DNA of 43,051 nucleotides, from NCBI GenBank assembly GCA_902796075.1, contig CADBNN010000048.1, positions 1 to 43,051 on the forward strand, read 5' to 3'. Made by a program: the position numbers and the translations under genes. The DNA is from Oscillospiraceae bacterium. GTDB taxonomy: Bacteria; Bacillota; Clostridia; Oscillospirales; Acutalibacteraceae. Shown in pieces: positions 9,701-19,448 of this stretch; the stretch's first letter is position 1, and the number at the start of each line of letters is the position of its first letter. The notes beneath the pieces are model-generated. The model saw nothing but the letters and a program-made list of their open reading frames with translations, had not been told where the DNA came from and did no database searches.

Positions 9701-10419
9701 AGTTCGTCGGCAAACGTTACCTTATCGATGGTGGTTAAAAAGGTGGTGTGGCGGCAATGGTCCGACCAATAGGTATCGATCATGCGGATCTCGGTGATGG
9801 TGGGATCCCGCTGTTCCTGCTTAAAATACTGTTGACAAAACGCAACGTCGTCTTCGTCCATTGCCAGGCCGTATTGCTTAACAAACGCGGCCAGACCGGC
9901 GGCGTCCAGCTGGCAAAAGCCGTGGAGGGTTTCCACCGTTTGAGGCAGGTCGTAGGCCATTTGCAGGGTTTGCGCCGGTGCCAGCGACGCTTCGCGGGAT
10001 TCCACCGGATTGATGACATATTGCTTAAAGCGGGCCACTTCGTCGGCAGTCAGGTCCCCGTAAAGCAAATACACCTTGGCGGTGCGCACGGTGGGCCGCT
10101 CGCCCTGCGAAAGGATTTGAATGCATTGGGCCGCCGAATCCGCCCGCTGGTCGAACTGGCCGGGCAGATATTCCACGGCAAACGTAACGTCCGCATCGCG
10201 GGGCAATTCGTCCAGCAGCACGTCCAGCTGGGGCTCTGAAAAAACGGTGGTTTTGGCCCGGTCCAGAATATCGGCCGGCAGGTCTTCCACGTCATACCGG
10301 TTGAGCAGCCGCACCCGCTGCAAGCCTTTTAAGCCCAAAAACGTGCGGGCATCGGCCAGCAAGGCGTTGGCTTCATGCGCCAGGCCCCGGCGCTTTTCCA
10401 CATAAATTCGATCTACCAT
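6727..10419 (-). CDS. purL: Phosphoribosylformylglycinamidine synthase, single-chain (PurL fused to glutaminase)
   Basis: A 1230-residue FGAM synthase: FGAR + glutamine + ATP to FGAM. An N-terminal PurS-like part is followed by two PurM-like ATP-binding halves (with [14 protein letters not shown] and [24 protein letters not shown]) and a C-terminal class I glutaminase. The glutaminase triad is present: Cys1071 ([10 protein letters not shown]), His1201 and Glu1203 (GHSERIG). The separate small PurS, PurQ and short PurL proteins are therefore not needed. Start ATG 10419 was preferred to a 20-codon longer frame because AAAGGAG lies upstream and the protein then begins [10 protein letters not shown]. 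Gap to purD is 11 bases, to fhs 20. Length agrees with the long PurL type seen in Clostridia and Proteobacteria. Confidence 0.97.
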   Translation of the reverse strand: MVDRIYVEKRRGLAHEANALLADARTFLGLKGLQRVRLLNRYDVEDLPADILDRAKTTVFSEPQLDVLLDELPRDADVTFAVEYLPGQFDQRADSAAQCIQILSQGERPTVRTAKVYLLYGDLTADEVARFKQYVINPVESREASLAPAQTLQMAYDLPQTVETLHGFCQLDAAGLAAFVKQYGLAMDEDDVAFCQQYFKQEQRDPTITEIRMIDTYWSDHCRHTTFLTTIDKVTFADELLQETYEDYMATRKALGRTKPVNLMDLGTLAAKYLKSIGKLDKLDESEEINACTVKMDVTVDGVTEPWLLLFKNETHNHPTEIEPFGGAATCIGGAIRDPLSGRSYVYAAMRVTGAADPLTPVEQTLPGKLPQRKLVTTAAAGYSSYGNQIGLATGMVDELYHPGYAAKRLEIGAVIAAAPAANVRRERPAPGDVVILLGGRTGRDGCGGATGSSKSHTLESLSTCGAEVQKGNAPEERKLQRLFRNPAASKLIKRCNDFGAGGVSVAIGELADGLDIDLDAVPKKYDGLDGTELAISESQERMAVVVAAEDASAFMTLAQTENLEATVVAVVKADPRLTMRWKGNVIVDVSREFLNSNGAEKHVNVAPAAPKAWQKQLPAGGFAAGITALAGDLNVCSKRGLSERFDSTIGAGTVLMPFGGRHQQTPIQTMVQKIAVENGHTDDCSFMAWGYNPFITEQSPYHGAYLAVVESVSKLIAAGASFEDVYLTFQEYFPRPGKDPARWGQPLAALLGAFRAQKELGVGAIGGKDSMSGTFEKLDVPPTLVSFAVTTGKTGQVISPELKVAGHSVVWLQPAYDENGLPQTESLVNNYRLVTKLMRAGKVAAAYTPTYGGVAEAVLKMALGNGLGFAFADDVTKQDLFGYAYGSFLLEVTEPVAAGRVLGVVTETPVLSAQGESVTLAALQQVYEDKLEPVYPCNIAPAEVQPQTYSFTAASRVTPATPAARPRVLIPVFPGTNCEYDSAKVIRDAGAEAEIFVIRNLTADDVARSVEQFAARIAQSQMIMIPGGFSGGDEPDGSGKFITAFFRNEAVREQVTRLLEQRDGLMLGICNGFQALIKLGLVPYGKIIDTDVHCPTLTFNTIGRHQSRLVRTRVASNLSPWLANTQVGDVFTVPISHGEGRFIANDDVINTLAANGQIATQYVDLDGNASGDVHFNPNHSMAAIEGITSPDGRVLGKMGHSERIGSGLYQNVPGRFNMQLFESAVQYFK

Positions 10420-10430
10420 GATGATTCTCT

Positions 10431-11699
10431 TTACTCCTTTTCGGCTAACAACGCGCGCTGTCCCACGTCGCGGCGGCAATAGGCGTTTTCAAAATGAATG
10501 CGTTCCGCCTTTTGGTAGGCGCTGTGGATCGCATCGGCAAGCGAATCGGCCACCGCCGTTACGCCCAGCACCCGGCCGCCGGCCGTTACCAGCGTGCCTT
10601 GATCAAGCTTAGCGCCCGCAACATACACACTGTCGGCCAAATCGGCGGGAATGGTGAGGGGAAACCCGGTTTGATAGGTTTTGGGATACCCTTCGGAAGC
10701 CAACACAACACAGCAGGCGCAGCGCTTGGCAAACCGCAGTTCACACGTCGCCAGGGTACCGTTGGTGGTTGCCTGCATCACCGTGAGCAGATCACTTTCC
10801 ATCAGCGGCAAAACCACCTGGGTTTCGGGGTCGCCGAAACGGCAGTTGTATTCGATCACCTTGGGGCCGTGGGGCGTAAGCATCAAGCCAAAATACAAAC
10901 AGCCCTTAAAGGGACGCCCTTCCGCCGCCATGGCGCGCACGGTGGGCAAAAAGATGGTTTCCATGCAGGTTTGGGCCACGGCTTCGGTGTAATAGGGATT
11001 GGGCGCCACGGTGCCCATGCCGCCGGTGTTGGGGCCGGTGTCGCCCTCCCCTGCCCGTTTGTGATCCATAGAGGACACCATGGGCTTCACGGTAACGCCG
11101 TCGGTAAACGCCAGCACCGAAACTTCCGGGCCGGTCAAAAACTCTTCCACCACGATCTGGTTGCCGCTGGCGCCAAACACTTTGTCTTCCATCATGGCGT
11201 GCACGGCCGCCAGGGCTTCCTCCCGGGTTTGGGCAATTATAACGCCCTTGCCCAACGCCAGACCGTCCGCTTTGATCACGGCGGGCAGCGGTGCGGTTTG
11301 CAAATAGTCGCACGCGGCGCGCGGGTCGGTAAACACCTGATAGGCCGCCGTGGGAATGCCGTATTTCTTCATCAGATTTTTGGCAAACACCTTGCTGCCT
11401 TCAATAGCGGCCGCGGCTTTGTTGGGGCCAAAGCACGCAATGCCGACCGCATTCAGCGCGTCAACCGCCCCCAGCACCAGCGGATCGTCCGGCGCCACAA
11501 CAGCGTAATCCACACCGTTTTGCACGGCGAATTCCACGATCTTTTCGATCTCTTTGGCGCCGATGGGCACGCACACGGCGTCCTGCGCCATGCCGCCGTT
11601 GCCGGGCAGGGCGTAAATGGTTTGAACCGTGGGGTTTTGTTTTAACTTTTTAATGATCGCGTGTTCCCGGCCGCCGCCGCCTACAACCAGAATTTTCAT
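10431..11699 (-). CDS. purD: Phosphoribosylamine-glycine ligase
   Basis: A 422-residue ATP-grasp enzyme joining glycine to phosphoribosylamine, step 2 of purine synthesis. It starts MKILVVGGGGREHAI, the standard PurD N-terminus. VIKADGLALGKGVIIA (around 138-153) is the ATP-grasp lysine loop, and EYNCRFGDPETQVVLP (around 284-299) carries the metal-binding acidic and Asn residues. Length is typical. AGAAGGAA precedes ATG 11699. It lies between glyA (19-base gap), which makes its substrate glycine, and purL. Confidence 0.97.
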   Translation of the reverse strand: MKILVVGGGGREHAIIKKLKQNPTVQTIYALPGNGGMAQDAVCVPIGAKEIEKIVEFAVQNGVDYAVVAPDDPLVLGAVDALNAVGIACFGPNKAAAAIEGSKVFAKNLMKKYGIPTAAYQVFTDPRAACDYLQTAPLPAVIKADGLALGKGVIIAQTREEALAAVHAMMEDKVFGASGNQIVVEEFLTGPEVSVLAFTDGVTVKPMVSSMDHKRAGEGDTGPNTGGMGTVAPNPYYTEAVAQTCMETIFLPTVRAMAAEGRPFKGCLYFGLMLTPHGPKVIEYNCRFGDPETQVVLPLMESDLLTVMQATTNGTLATCELRFAKRCACCVVLASEGYPKTYQTGFPLTIPADLADSVYVAGAKLDQGTLVTAGGRVLGVTAVADSLADAIHSAYQKAERIHFENAYCRRDVGQRALLAEKE

Positions 11700-11718
11700 G
11701 GCACGTTCCTTCTATGCT

Positions 11719-12957
11719 TTATTCATAAATGGGAAACTGTTCGCACAGCGCCATCACTTCGGCGCTCACCCGATCTTTGCACGCTTCATAATCAACGGCG
11801 ATCTCTTTCATCCAGGCGGCGATCTTCACCATTTCCGCTTCTTTAAAGCCGCGGCTGGTGACCGCCGGCGTGCCCAACCGGATACCGCTGGTAACGAAGG
11901 GGCTTTCGGGATCGTTGGGAATAGCGTTTTTGTTGGCGGTAATATGTACGCTGTCCAACCGGGCTTCCATCTCTTTGCCTGTAATGGAAAAAGGCCGCAG
12001 GTCGATGAGCATCAAGTGGTTATCGGTGCCGCCGGACACAATGCGAAAACCTTGCTTATCCAGTTCGCTTGCCAGCACGGCGGCGTTTTTAACGATTTGC
12101 TGTTGATATTCCTTAAAAGCAGGCGTTAACGCTTCACCCAACGCCACCGCCTTGGCGGCGATTACATGCATAAGAGGGCCGCCCTGCGTGCCGGGGAAAA
12201 CGGCTTTATCGATTTGTTTGGCAAATTGCTCTTTGCACAAAATCAAACCGCCCCGGGGACCGCGCAAGGTTTTGTGGGTGGTGGTGGTCACCACGTCGGC
12301 ATAAGGCACCGGGCTGGGATGCAGGCCCGCCGCCACCAAACCGGCAATGTGGGCCATATCCACCATGTAATAAGCGCCCACTTCGTCGGCGATTTCCCGA
12401 ATGCGTTTAAAATCAATGATGCGGGAATAGGCGCTGGCGCCCGCCACGATGAGTTTGGGTTTGCATTCTTTGGCAATGCGCAGCATTTCGTCATAATCCA
12501 GCGTTTCGGTGCCGTCGGCCACGCCGTAGGGCACAATGTGGAAATATTTGCCGGAAATGTTAACGGGCGAGCCGTGAGACAAATGCCCGCCGTGAGCCAG
12601 ATTGAGGCCCATTACCGTGTCGCCGGGCTGCAGCAGCGCAAAAAACACCGCCAAATTGGCGCTGGCGCCGCTGTGAGGCTGCACGTTGGCATGGTCGGCG
12701 CCGAACAGTTTGCAGGCCCGCTCCCGGGCAATGTTTTCCACCACGTCCACGCACTGGCAGCCGCCGTAGTACCGCTTGCCGGGATAGCCTTCGGCATATT
12801 TGTTGGTGAGCACCGTGCCGGCGGCCAACAGCACCGCCTTTGATACGATGTTTTCCGAAGCGATCAGTTCGATATTGTGGCGCTGGCGGATCAATTCATC
12901 GTTGCAAGCCGCCGCCACTTGCGGATCATATTGTTGCAGTTCATCAAAAAAGTTCAT
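11719..12957 (-). CDS. glyA: Serine hydroxymethyltransferase
   Basis: A 412-residue PLP enzyme that converts serine and tetrahydrofolate to glycine and methylene-tetrahydrofolate. Visible blocks: [14 protein letters not shown] (about 32-45), [25 protein letters not shown] (PLP-site Asp and His), and [14 protein letters not shown] with the Schiff-base lysine at about 230. Length is standard. AAAGGGATGG lies upstream of ATG 12957. In this operon it feeds glycine to PurD and one-carbon units to the two formylation steps, so its placement between the AICAR formyltransferase and purD is functionally coherent. Confidence 0.97.
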   Translation of the reverse strand: MNFFDELQQYDPQVAAACNDELIRQRHNIELIASENIVSKAVLLAAGTVLTNKYAEGYPGKRYYGGCQCVDVVENIARERACKLFGADHANVQPHSGASANLAVFFALLQPGDTVMGLNLAHGGHLSHGSPVNISGKYFHIVPYGVADGTETLDYDEMLRIAKECKPKLIVAGASAYSRIIDFKRIREIADEVGAYYMVDMAHIAGLVAAGLHPSPVPYADVVTTTTHKTLRGPRGGLILCKEQFAKQIDKAVFPGTQGGPLMHVIAAKAVALGEALTPAFKEYQQQIVKNAAVLASELDKQGFRIVSGGTDNHLMLIDLRPFSITGKEMEARLDSVHITANKNAIPNDPESPFVTSGIRLGTPAVTSRGFKEAEMVKIAAWMKEIAVDYEACKDRVSAEVMALCEQFPIYE

Positions 12958-12987
12958 AATACCATCCCTTTCATGGGGTCGATTCGG

Positions 12988-14169
12988 TTAGTGATGGAAC
13001 AGGCGCATGCCGGTAAAGGCCATGACCATGTTATATTTATCGCAGCATTCGATCACCAGATCGTCCCGGATAGAGCCGCCGGGTTCAGCCACATAGGTCA
13101 CGCCGCTGCGGCGGGCGCGTTCAATGTTGTCGCCAAAGGGGAAAAAGGCGTCCGACCCCAACGCCACACCGGTAATGCCCGCCAAATAGGCTTGCTGTTC
13201 AGCCTTGGTGAAAGGCGCCGGTTGTGCGGAAAAATACTTTTGCCAGTTGCCGTCGGCACACACGTCTTCTTCATTCTGATTGATGTAGCCGTCGATCACA
13301 TTGTCCCGGTCGGCCCGCCCCAACGAAGGCAGGAAAGGCAGGCTCAACACCTTTTCGTGCTGGCGCAGGTGCCAGGTATCGGCCTTGGAGCCGGCCAGGC
13401 GGGTGCAATGGATGCGGGATTGCTGGCCCGCGCCCACGCCGATGGCCTGTCCGTCTACGGCATAGCAAACCGAATTGGACTGGGTGTATTTTAAGGTAAT
13501 AAGCGAAACGATCAGATCCCGGGCGGCTGATTCGGGCAAGTCTTTATTGGCGGTCACAATGTTTTTCAGCAGTTCCCGGTCGATTTTGAAATTGTTGCGG
13601 CCTTGTTCAAACGTGACGCCGAACACCTGCTTGCGCTCCACGGGATCGGGCACATAGTTGGGGTCAATTTGAATGATGTTATAATTGCCCTTGCGTTTGG
13701 AACGCAGGATCTCCAATGCTTCCGGCTCGTAACTGGGGGCGATCACGCCGTCGGAAATTTCCCGTTTGATCAAGGTGGCGGTGGTCACGTCGCACACGTC
13801 CGAAAGGGCGATAAAATCGCCGAAAGAACACATGCGATCGGTGCCGCGAGCCCGGGCGTAAGCGCAGGCAAGAGGCGAAGCGTCCAACCCGGCCACGTCG
13901 TCTACAAAGCAGGCTTTTTTCAGCGTGTCCGAAAGAGGCAGGCCCACCGCCGCCGACGTGGGGCTGACGTGTTTGAAAGAGGTGGCCGCCGGCATACCCA
14001 GGGCCTCTTTCAATTCTTTTACCAGTTGCCAGGCGTTAAAAGCGTCTAAAAAATTGATGTAGCCCGGTTTGCCGCACAAAATGGCAATAGGCAGTTCCCC
14101 CTGCTCCATAAAAATGCGAGAGGGTTTTTGGTTGGGGTTGCAACCGTATTTCAGTTCCAGTTCTTTCAT
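12988..14169 (-). CDS. purH: Stand-alone AICAR formyltransferase (no IMP cyclohydrolase domain)
   Basis: A 393-residue phosphoribosylaminoimidazolecarboxamide formyltransferase: AICAR + 10-formyl-THF to FAICAR. It begins KELELKYGCNPNQKP, the start of the transformylase domain in bifunctional PurH; the roughly 200-residue cyclohydrolase domain normally before it is absent. The catalytic Lys66-His67 pair is in SFKHVSPTSAAVG and the later block GVGAGQQSRIHC is present, as are the C-terminal GSDAFFPFGDNI and EPGGSIRDD. The missing cyclisation step is supplied by the PurO-type gene two positions upstream. GAGGTGG precedes ATG 14169. Gap to purB is 13 bases. The symbol purH is used for the formyltransferase part only. 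Confidence 0.95.
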   Translation of the reverse strand: MKELELKYGCNPNQKPSRIFMEQGELPIAILCGKPGYINFLDAFNAWQLVKELKEALGMPAATSFKHVSPTSAAVGLPLSDTLKKACFVDDVAGLDASPLACAYARARGTDRMCSFGDFIALSDVCDVTTATLIKREISDGVIAPSYEPEALEILRSKRKGNYNIIQIDPNYVPDPVERKQVFGVTFEQGRNNFKIDRELLKNIVTANKDLPESAARDLIVSLITLKYTQSNSVCYAVDGQAIGVGAGQQSRIHCTRLAGSKADTWHLRQHEKVLSLPFLPSLGRADRDNVIDGYINQNEEDVCADGNWQKYFSAQPAPFTKAEQQAYLAGITGVALGSDAFFPFGDNIERARRSGVTYVAEPGGSIRDDLVIECCDKYNMVMAFTGMRLFHH

Positions 14170-14182
14170 TGCGTTCCACCTC

Positions 14183-15619
14183 TTATACTTTCAGTTCAGA
14201 TTCAACGGTTTCGCCGCCCCACCGGTCCAAAACCGGCGCGGCCACGTTTTGAATAAATTCTTCCACCTGCGAAACGCTGCGCCCGATGTAAAGCGAAGGA
14301 TCCAGATGGGTTTCGATTTCCGCCTTGCTCAGCGGGAACAGCGGATCGGCGGCAATGCGATCGATCAGGTCGTTTTGCCCGCCTTCCAGTTTCACTTTGA
14401 CGGCCGCCGCATGGGAATGGACCCGCAGCGCCTCGTGCAGCTGCTGACGGTTGCCGCCCCGCTTTACACTTTCCATCATAATGTTTTCGGTGGCCATAAA
14501 GGGCAGTTTTTCCATCACCCGGCGGCGCACCACTTGGTCGTATACCACCAGCCCGGCGGTCACGTTGATGTAAATGTTCAAAATGGCGTCTACCGCCAAA
14601 AAGGCTTCCGCCACCGAAATCCGCTTGTTTGCGCTGTCGTCCAACGTGCGTTCAAACCACTGGGTGCCGGCGGTCATAGCCGGGTTTACCGCGTCTATGA
14701 TCACATAACGGGCCAGGGATGAAATGCGCTCACTGCGCATAGGATTGCGCTTATACGGCATGGCGGAAGAGCCGATTTGCTTGCGTTCAAAGGGTTCTTC
14801 CATTTCTTCAAAGGACTGCAGCAGCCGCAGGTCGTTGGAAAACTTGTAGGCGCTTTGGGCAAAGCCGGACAGCACGCCTAAAAAGTAGGCGTCGGTTTTG
14901 CGGGAATAAGTTTGCCCGCTCACCGGCACACAGCCGGTAAAGCCCAAATCGGCGGCGATCAGATCTTCCAGCCGCCTCACTTTTTGTTCGTCCCCGTTAA
15001 ACAGTTCCATAAAACTGGCCTGTGTACCGGTGGTGCCTTTAGACCCAAGCAATTTGAGCCGTGACAGCTGAAATTCCATATTGGCCATGTCTTCTATGAG
15101 TTCGTTCATCCACAAGGTGGCGCGTTTGCCCACGGTGGTGAGTTGGGCCGGCTGCAAGTGGGTATAAGCCAAGCAAGGCAAAGCCTTGTATTGTTCGGCA
15201 AAAGCCGCCAGATTGCGCACCACCTGGGCCGCTTTTTTCAGCACCAGGCCGGAGGCTTCTTTGAGAATGATCACGTCGGTGTTATCGCCCACATAGCAAG
15301 AGGTTGCCCCCAGGTGAATGATGGGTTCGGCGTCGGGACACTGCTTGCCGAAAGCGTACACATGGGACATCACGTCGTGCCGCACTTCCCGCTCGCGGGC
15401 TTCGGCCACGTCATAATTGATATCGTCCTTATGGGCTTCCATTTGGGCGATCTGCGCGTCGGTGATGTTCAGACCCAAAGCTTGCTCCGCTTTGGCCAGC
15501 GCGATCCACAACCGGCGCCAGGTGCGGAATTTGAAGTTTTCAGAAAAAATATGCTGCATTTCCTCGCTGGCATAGCGAGTGGAAAGAGGTGAAACATACG
15601 TATCTTTCCGGTCGGGCAT
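14183..15619 (-). CDS. purB: Adenylosuccinate lyase
   Basis: A 478-residue fumarase/aspartase-superfamily lyase acting twice in purine synthesis (SAICAR to AICAR, and adenylosuccinate to AMP). Family signature SSAMPYKRNPMRSERISSLA (about 287-306) is intact and carries the flexible catalytic loop. Candidate catalytic His residues are in RHDVMSHVYAFG (about 79-90) and YTHLQPAQLTTVGKR (about 151-165). Length is that of the longer, eukaryote-like PurB group rather than the 430-residue B. subtilis type. GGGAGGCGCC precedes ATG 15619. It makes AICAR, the substrate of the next gene in the operon and the precursor of the riboswitch ligand. Confidence 0.96.
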   Translation of the reverse strand: MPDRKDTYVSPLSTRYASEEMQHIFSENFKFRTWRRLWIALAKAEQALGLNITDAQIAQMEAHKDDINYDVAEAREREVRHDVMSHVYAFGKQCPDAEPIIHLGATSCYVGDNTDVIILKEASGLVLKKAAQVVRNLAAFAEQYKALPCLAYTHLQPAQLTTVGKRATLWMNELIEDMANMEFQLSRLKLLGSKGTTGTQASFMELFNGDEQKVRRLEDLIAADLGFTGCVPVSGQTYSRKTDAYFLGVLSGFAQSAYKFSNDLRLLQSFEEMEEPFERKQIGSSAMPYKRNPMRSERISSLARYVIIDAVNPAMTAGTQWFERTLDDSANKRISVAEAFLAVDAILNIYINVTAGLVVYDQVVRRRVMEKLPFMATENIMMESVKRGGNRQQLHEALRVHSHAAAVKVKLEGGQNDLIDRIAADPLFPLSKAEIETHLDPSLYIGRSVSQVEEFIQNVAAPVLDRWGGETVESELKV

Positions 15620-15632
15620 AACGGCGCCTCCC

Positions 15633-16352
15633 TTACTGATTCTTATTGATGACCCGGCGGCTGACCGAACCGTCGGTCAGGTCGGTGTATTCCACAAACA
15701 AAGAAATCTTGTTTTGTTCGTTCAGGTTATCCCAAATATCCCGGGCAAAATCGTCAATATCGTCCGGCACGCAAACCCGTTCCGGTTCGCCCATAAAGGT
15801 GGGAATGGGGTCGCCGTCGGTCACGTAGGTATGAATAAAGTGGCCCACGCCCGGCAAAGCCGCATAGGCAAAATGGTACCGGTTGCAAGCGGAGCCTTGC
15901 ACGTCTGCACTTTTCAGAATGCTCATTTCATAGGTCAATTCATGCCCGAAAGTGAGCATGCCGCTGATGCGGGGGGTGAAATTGGGAGCATCGGGTTCAA
16001 AACAGCGGGCGGTCAGGGCGGAAGCAAACGAACGGCCCGACTGCAAACCGTTATAGATCGTGTCGGTCTGGTCGCCGTTGGTCACAATGCGCTGGTTGCG
16101 GAAAGTGCGCGCCGCCGCGTAAATGATGAGCGAAGGATCCTTCACCTTGGAAGGATCGAAAGGACGGGTGAACAGGGTGCCGTCTTCTTCCAGCGCAAAC
16201 ACCCGGTTGCGGCTGTTTTCACTGCGGCCCATAATAAAATAGGCGGCGGCGGCATAGCGTCCGTTTTGGGATTGGCCCAGCACAATGCCCCGGCCCACAT
16301 AAGGATTGCCTTGGATGCGCCGGCCCATGGTTTTGGTTTCGTATACGTTCAT
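15633..16352 (-). CDS. purO: IMP cyclohydrolase, PurO type
   Basis: A 239-residue protein matching the archaeal-type IMP cyclohydrolase family: NPYVGRGIVLG at residues 16-26 and YFIMGRSENSRNRVF at 38-52, then RTFRNQRIVTNGDQTD and NFTPRIS. It closes FAICAR to IMP, replacing the N-terminal domain of ordinary PurH. Start ATG 16352 overlaps the purN stop as ATGA, so translation is coupled; a 24-codon longer frame has no support. It lies next to purN and purB and one gene from the stand-alone AICAR formyltransferase, which strongly supports the assignment. Archaeal PurO is about 200 residues; this one has some extra C-terminal sequence. Confidence 0.92.
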   Translation of the reverse strand: MNVYETKTMGRRIQGNPYVGRGIVLGQSQNGRYAAAAYFIMGRSENSRNRVFALEEDGTLFTRPFDPSKVKDPSLIIYAAARTFRNQRIVTNGDQTDTIYNGLQSGRSFASALTARCFEPDAPNFTPRISGMLTFGHELTYEMSILKSADVQGSACNRYHFAYAALPGVGHFIHTYVTDGDPIPTFMGEPERVCVPDDIDDFARDIWDNLNEQNKISLFVEYTDLTDGSVSRRVINKNQ

Positions 16353-16975
16353 TCGTCGTTCCCTTCCCTTTCTGTTTGCAATGCGGCCGAAACCGCTTCG
16401 GTCGCCTGGGGCAGCAAAACCCATTCGGCCTGTTCCATCACCCGGCGCTGTAAGATTTCCGGCGTGTCGCCGGGCAGAATATCTACCGCTTTTTGGGCGA
16501 TGATCTCACCGCCGTCGGGTATTTCGTTTACAAAGTGAACTGTGGCGCCGGTCACCTTAACGCCGTAAGCCAGCGCCGCTTCGTGCACCCGCAGCCCGTA
16601 AAATCCCTGGCCGCAAAAGGAAGGGATCAAGGACGGATGCACGTTGAGAATGCGGCGGGGATAGGCTTTGATGAATTCTTCGCTTAAAATGCTCATAAAG
16701 CCCGCCAGCACGATCAGATCGATATGATGCGCCCGCAGCTGCGCCAGCAGAGCTTCTTCAAACGCCTGCTGGCTGCCCGCCTGCTTTTTGGAAACCGCCA
16801 CGGCGGGGATGCCCGCCTGCTGCGCCCGGATAAGGGCGTAGGCGTCCGGCTTGCTGGAAAGCACCAGCTGAATTTTACCGCTGTGCAGCAGGCCGTCGCG
16901 TTGGGCGTTGATGAGCGCCTGCAAATTGGTGCCGCCGCCCGAAACCAGCACGGCAATGTTCACCGGCTTCAGCAT
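16349..16975 (-). CDS. purN: Phosphoribosylglycinamide formyltransferase
   Basis: A 208-residue folate-dependent GAR transformylase (GAR + 10-formyl-THF to FGAR). The N-terminus [17 protein letters not shown] is the phosphate-binding loop; [12 protein letters not shown] holds the catalytic Asn and His, and [16 protein letters not shown] the Asp region (His-Val here for the usual HFVdeg/t-D pattern). Length is standard. ATG 16975 lies inside the 3' end of purM (7-base overlap) and its stop overlaps purO, so purM-purN-purO are tightly coupled. It is one of two formyl-folate consumers in this operon. Confidence 0.96.
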   Translation of the reverse strand: MLKPVNIAVLVSGGGTNLQALINAQRDGLLHSGKIQLVLSSKPDAYALIRAQQAGIPAVAVSKKQAGSQQAFEEALLAQLRAHHIDLIVLAGFMSILSEEFIKAYPRRILNVHPSLIPSFCGQGFYGLRVHEAALAYGVKVTGATVHFVNEIPDGGEIIAQKAVDILPGDTPEILQRRVMEQAEWVLLPQATEAVSAALQTEREGNDE

Positions 16976-18000
16976 ACCGTCACCTTTTCTTCGCCGGGCA
17001 CGATCTCGCCCATAATATAGGCGTCTTCTCCCGCCTGCTTGAGCACGCGCAGCGCCCGGTCGGCCTGGTCGGCCGGCACGGTAACGGCCATGCCCACGCC
17101 CATGTTGAAGGTGTTGAACATGGTGCGCCGATCGATGCCGCCGGCTTTTTCAATTTGTTCAAACACGGGCAGAATGCGCAGAGAACTTTGGTTGATTTTG
17201 GCACACAAGCCGTTGGGGACGCTGCGGGGAATGTTTTCATAAAAACCGCCGCCGGTAATGTGAGAAATGGCTCGCACGTTCACCTGTTCCAGCAGAGCCA
17301 GCACCGGCTTCACGTATATTTTGGTAGGCGTGAGCAGGGTTTGCCACAAAGCCTTGTTTTCCGGTGTGGGCCGTGCGTCGCCACCGATGCCGAACACCTT
17401 GCGCACCAGCGAAAAGCCGTTGGAATGCACACCGCTGGAAGGCAGCGCGATCACCGCGTCGCCCGCCTGCATGGTGGTGGGATCCAGGATCTTTTCTTTA
17501 TCTACGATACCCACTGCAAAGCCGGCCAGGTCGTATTCATCCTCGGGGTAAAAGCCGGGCATTTCAGCCGTTTCGCCTCCGATAAGCGCCGCGCCGCTTT
17601 GCACACAGCCGTCCGCCACGCCGGAAACGATCGCGGCAATTTTTTCGGGCACGTTTTTGCCGCAAGCAATATAATCCAAAAAGAACAACGGTCTGGCGCC
17701 GCAGCAGATCACGTCGTTCACGCACATGGCCACGCAATCGATGCCCACCGTGTTGTGCGTATCCAGCAAAAACGCCAGTTTTAACTTGGTGCCCACCCCG
17801 TCGGTACCGCTTACCAGCACCGGTTGTTTCATGCCGGCCATATCGGGGGCAAACAGGCCGCCAAAGCCGCCTACGTCGGAGCACACCCCCGGCGTTACGG
17901 TGCGGGCCACGTGGGCTTTCATCAATTCCACCGCTTTATAGCCGGCGGTAATATCCACACCGGCGGCGGCGTACGCGTCAGATCGCGACTGTTGATTCAT
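16969..18000 (-). CDS. purM: Phosphoribosylformylglycinamidine cyclo-ligase (AIR synthetase)
   Basis: A 343-residue ATP-dependent enzyme converting FGAM to [25 protein letters not shown] is the family N-terminus, followed by [15 protein letters not shown] (about 64-78), [17 protein letters not shown] and [13 protein letters not shown], all conserved PurM blocks; [18 protein letters not shown] lies in the C-terminal half. ATG 18000 is only three bases past the purF stop with GGAGTAACC upstream. Length is usual (about 340-350). Confidence 0.97.
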   Translation of the reverse strand: MNQQSRSDAYAAAGVDITAGYKAVELMKAHVARTVTPGVCSDVGGFGGLFAPDMAGMKQPVLVSGTDGVGTKLKLAFLLDTHNTVGIDCVAMCVNDVICCGARPLFFLDYIACGKNVPEKIAAIVSGVADGCVQSGAALIGGETAEMPGFYPEDEYDLAGFAVGIVDKEKILDPTTMQAGDAVIALPSSGVHSNGFSLVRKVFGIGGDARPTPENKALWQTLLTPTKIYVKPVLALLEQVNVRAISHITGGGFYENIPRSVPNGLCAKINQSSLRILPVFEQIEKAGGIDRRTMFNTFNMGVGMAVTVPADQADRALRVLKQAGEDAYIMGEIVPGEEKVTVC

Positions 18001-18003
18001 AGG

Positions 18004-19428
18004 TTACTCCTTCCCGTTCCAGCAATAGGTGCACAGTTTGCAGGGTTCAATGCCGATGGCCTGCACAATGCCTTCCAGCGTTTGAAATTCCAGCGAAGCC
18101 AAATGCAGTTCCTGGCAAATTTTTTCACGCAGGCGTTTGCCCCGTTCGGTATCGCCGTTGCTGTATTCATCAATATGGTCAAAGCCCGCTTCCCCTTCCA
18201 GCTCCACGATCACCCGGCGGGCGATCAGTTCCATATCGCTGGTGGCGCGGGAAAAGTTGAGATATTTACAGCCGTACATAATAGGCGGGCAGGCCGAGCG
18301 CATGTGAACAGCCCGGGCGCCGTTTTGATATAAGAATTCCACCGTTTCGCGCAGTTGGGTGCCCCGCACAATGGAATCGTCCACAAACAGCAGACTTTTA
18401 TCTTTGATCAGTTCCATCACGGGGATCTGCTTCATTTTGGCAATGCGATTGCGTTCGTTTTGCCGGGTGGGCATAAAGCTGCGGGACCAGGTGGGCGTGT
18501 ATTTGATAAACGCGCGGGCAAAGGGAATGCCGCTTTGGTTGGCATAACCAATGGCGTGGGGCGTACCGGAATCGGGCACGCCGCCCACGTAGTCGACCCC
18601 GCTGTTGTTGCCCAGCGCCGCGTCATGCTGGGCCATAATGGCGCCGTTGCGATAGCGCATGATCTCTACGTTCACGCCTTCGTAACGAGAGGTGGAATAG
18701 CCGTAATAACTCCACAAAAAGGAGCAAATGCGCATTTCCTTGCCCGGTTCTTTCAGTTGGGTCACGCCGTCGGCCGTTAGCTGCACGATCTCGCCGGGAC
18801 CCAGTTCCTGATAATCTTCATAGCCAAGTTTCTGGTGGGCGAAATCTTCAAACGAAACACAGTAACCGTCTGTCCGCCGGCCCACCAGCACCGGCAGGCG
18901 TCCCAGCCGGTCGCGGGCGGCGATCAGCGAACCGTCGTCCTTCAAAATCAAAATATTGGCCGTGCCGTCTATTACCTGCTGGGCGTAGGCGATGCCCGAA
19001 ACAAAGTCGCTTTTTTGGTTAATAAGCGCCGCCAGCAGTTCGGTAGCGTTCACGTGGCCGCCGGTCATGGCGTTAAAATGGCTGCCGGTGCCGGTCAAAA
19101 ACGTTTGAATGAGTTGGTCGGCGTTGTTAATAACTCCCACGGTGCAAATGGCGTATACGCCCAAGCCCGACCGGATGATAAGGGGTTGGGGATCGTAATC
19201 GCTGATCACACCGATGGCGGCGTTGCCCTGCATTTCGTCACACACGTGTTCAAACTTGGTGCGAAACGGGGAATTTTCAATACTGTGAATATCCCGCTGC
19301 ATGCCCACCGCCGGGTTGTAGGCCGCCATGCCGGCACGGCGGGTGCCCAGGTGAGAATGATAGTCGGTGCCGAAAAACACGTCGCGCACCGCGTCTTGTT
19401 TGCTGACTGCTCCAAAAAAGCCACCCAT
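18004..19428 (-). CDS. purF: Amidophosphoribosyltransferase-type protein lacking the glutaminase cysteine
   Basis: A 474-residue PurF homologue (PRPP + amine donor to phosphoribosylamine, first step). The PRPP loop LLFVDDSIVRGTQL (346-359) and PPIMYG region are intact, and the four Fe-S cluster ligands of the B. subtilis type seem kept: Cys235, Cys387, Cys466, Cys469. The glutaminase half is altered: the protein starts MGGFFGAV (ATG GGT GGC), with Gly where the mature N-terminal nucleophile Cys should be, and the oxyanion Asn-Gly motif reads Val97-Gly98. The frame is clean, with no upstream Cys start. So it should be unable to hydrolyse glutamine and would need free ammonia or a partner. I recall similar MGGFFG-type PurF homologues in Bacteroides and gut Clostridia. 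It is the only PurF in the window. Confidence 0.9.
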   Translation of the reverse strand: MGGFFGAVSKQDAVRDVFFGTDYHSHLGTRRAGMAAYNPAVGMQRDIHSIENSPFRTKFEHVCDEMQGNAAIGVISDYDPQPLIIRSGLGVYAICTVGVINNADQLIQTFLTGTGSHFNAMTGGHVNATELLAALINQKSDFVSGIAYAQQVIDGTANILILKDDGSLIAARDRLGRLPVLVGRRTDGYCVSFEDFAHQKLGYEDYQELGPGEIVQLTADGVTQLKEPGKEMRICSFLWSYYGYSTSRYEGVNVEIMRYRNGAIMAQHDAALGNNSGVDYVGGVPDSGTPHAIGYANQSGIPFARAFIKYTPTWSRSFMPTRQNERNRIAKMKQIPVMELIKDKSLLFVDDSIVRGTQLRETVEFLYQNGARAVHMRSACPPIMYGCKYLNFSRATSDMELIARRVIVELEGEAGFDHIDEYSNGDTERGKRLREKICQELHLASLEFQTLEGIVQAIGIEPCKLCTYCWNGKE

Positions 19429-19448
19429 GGCTGAACCCCCGTTCTTTT

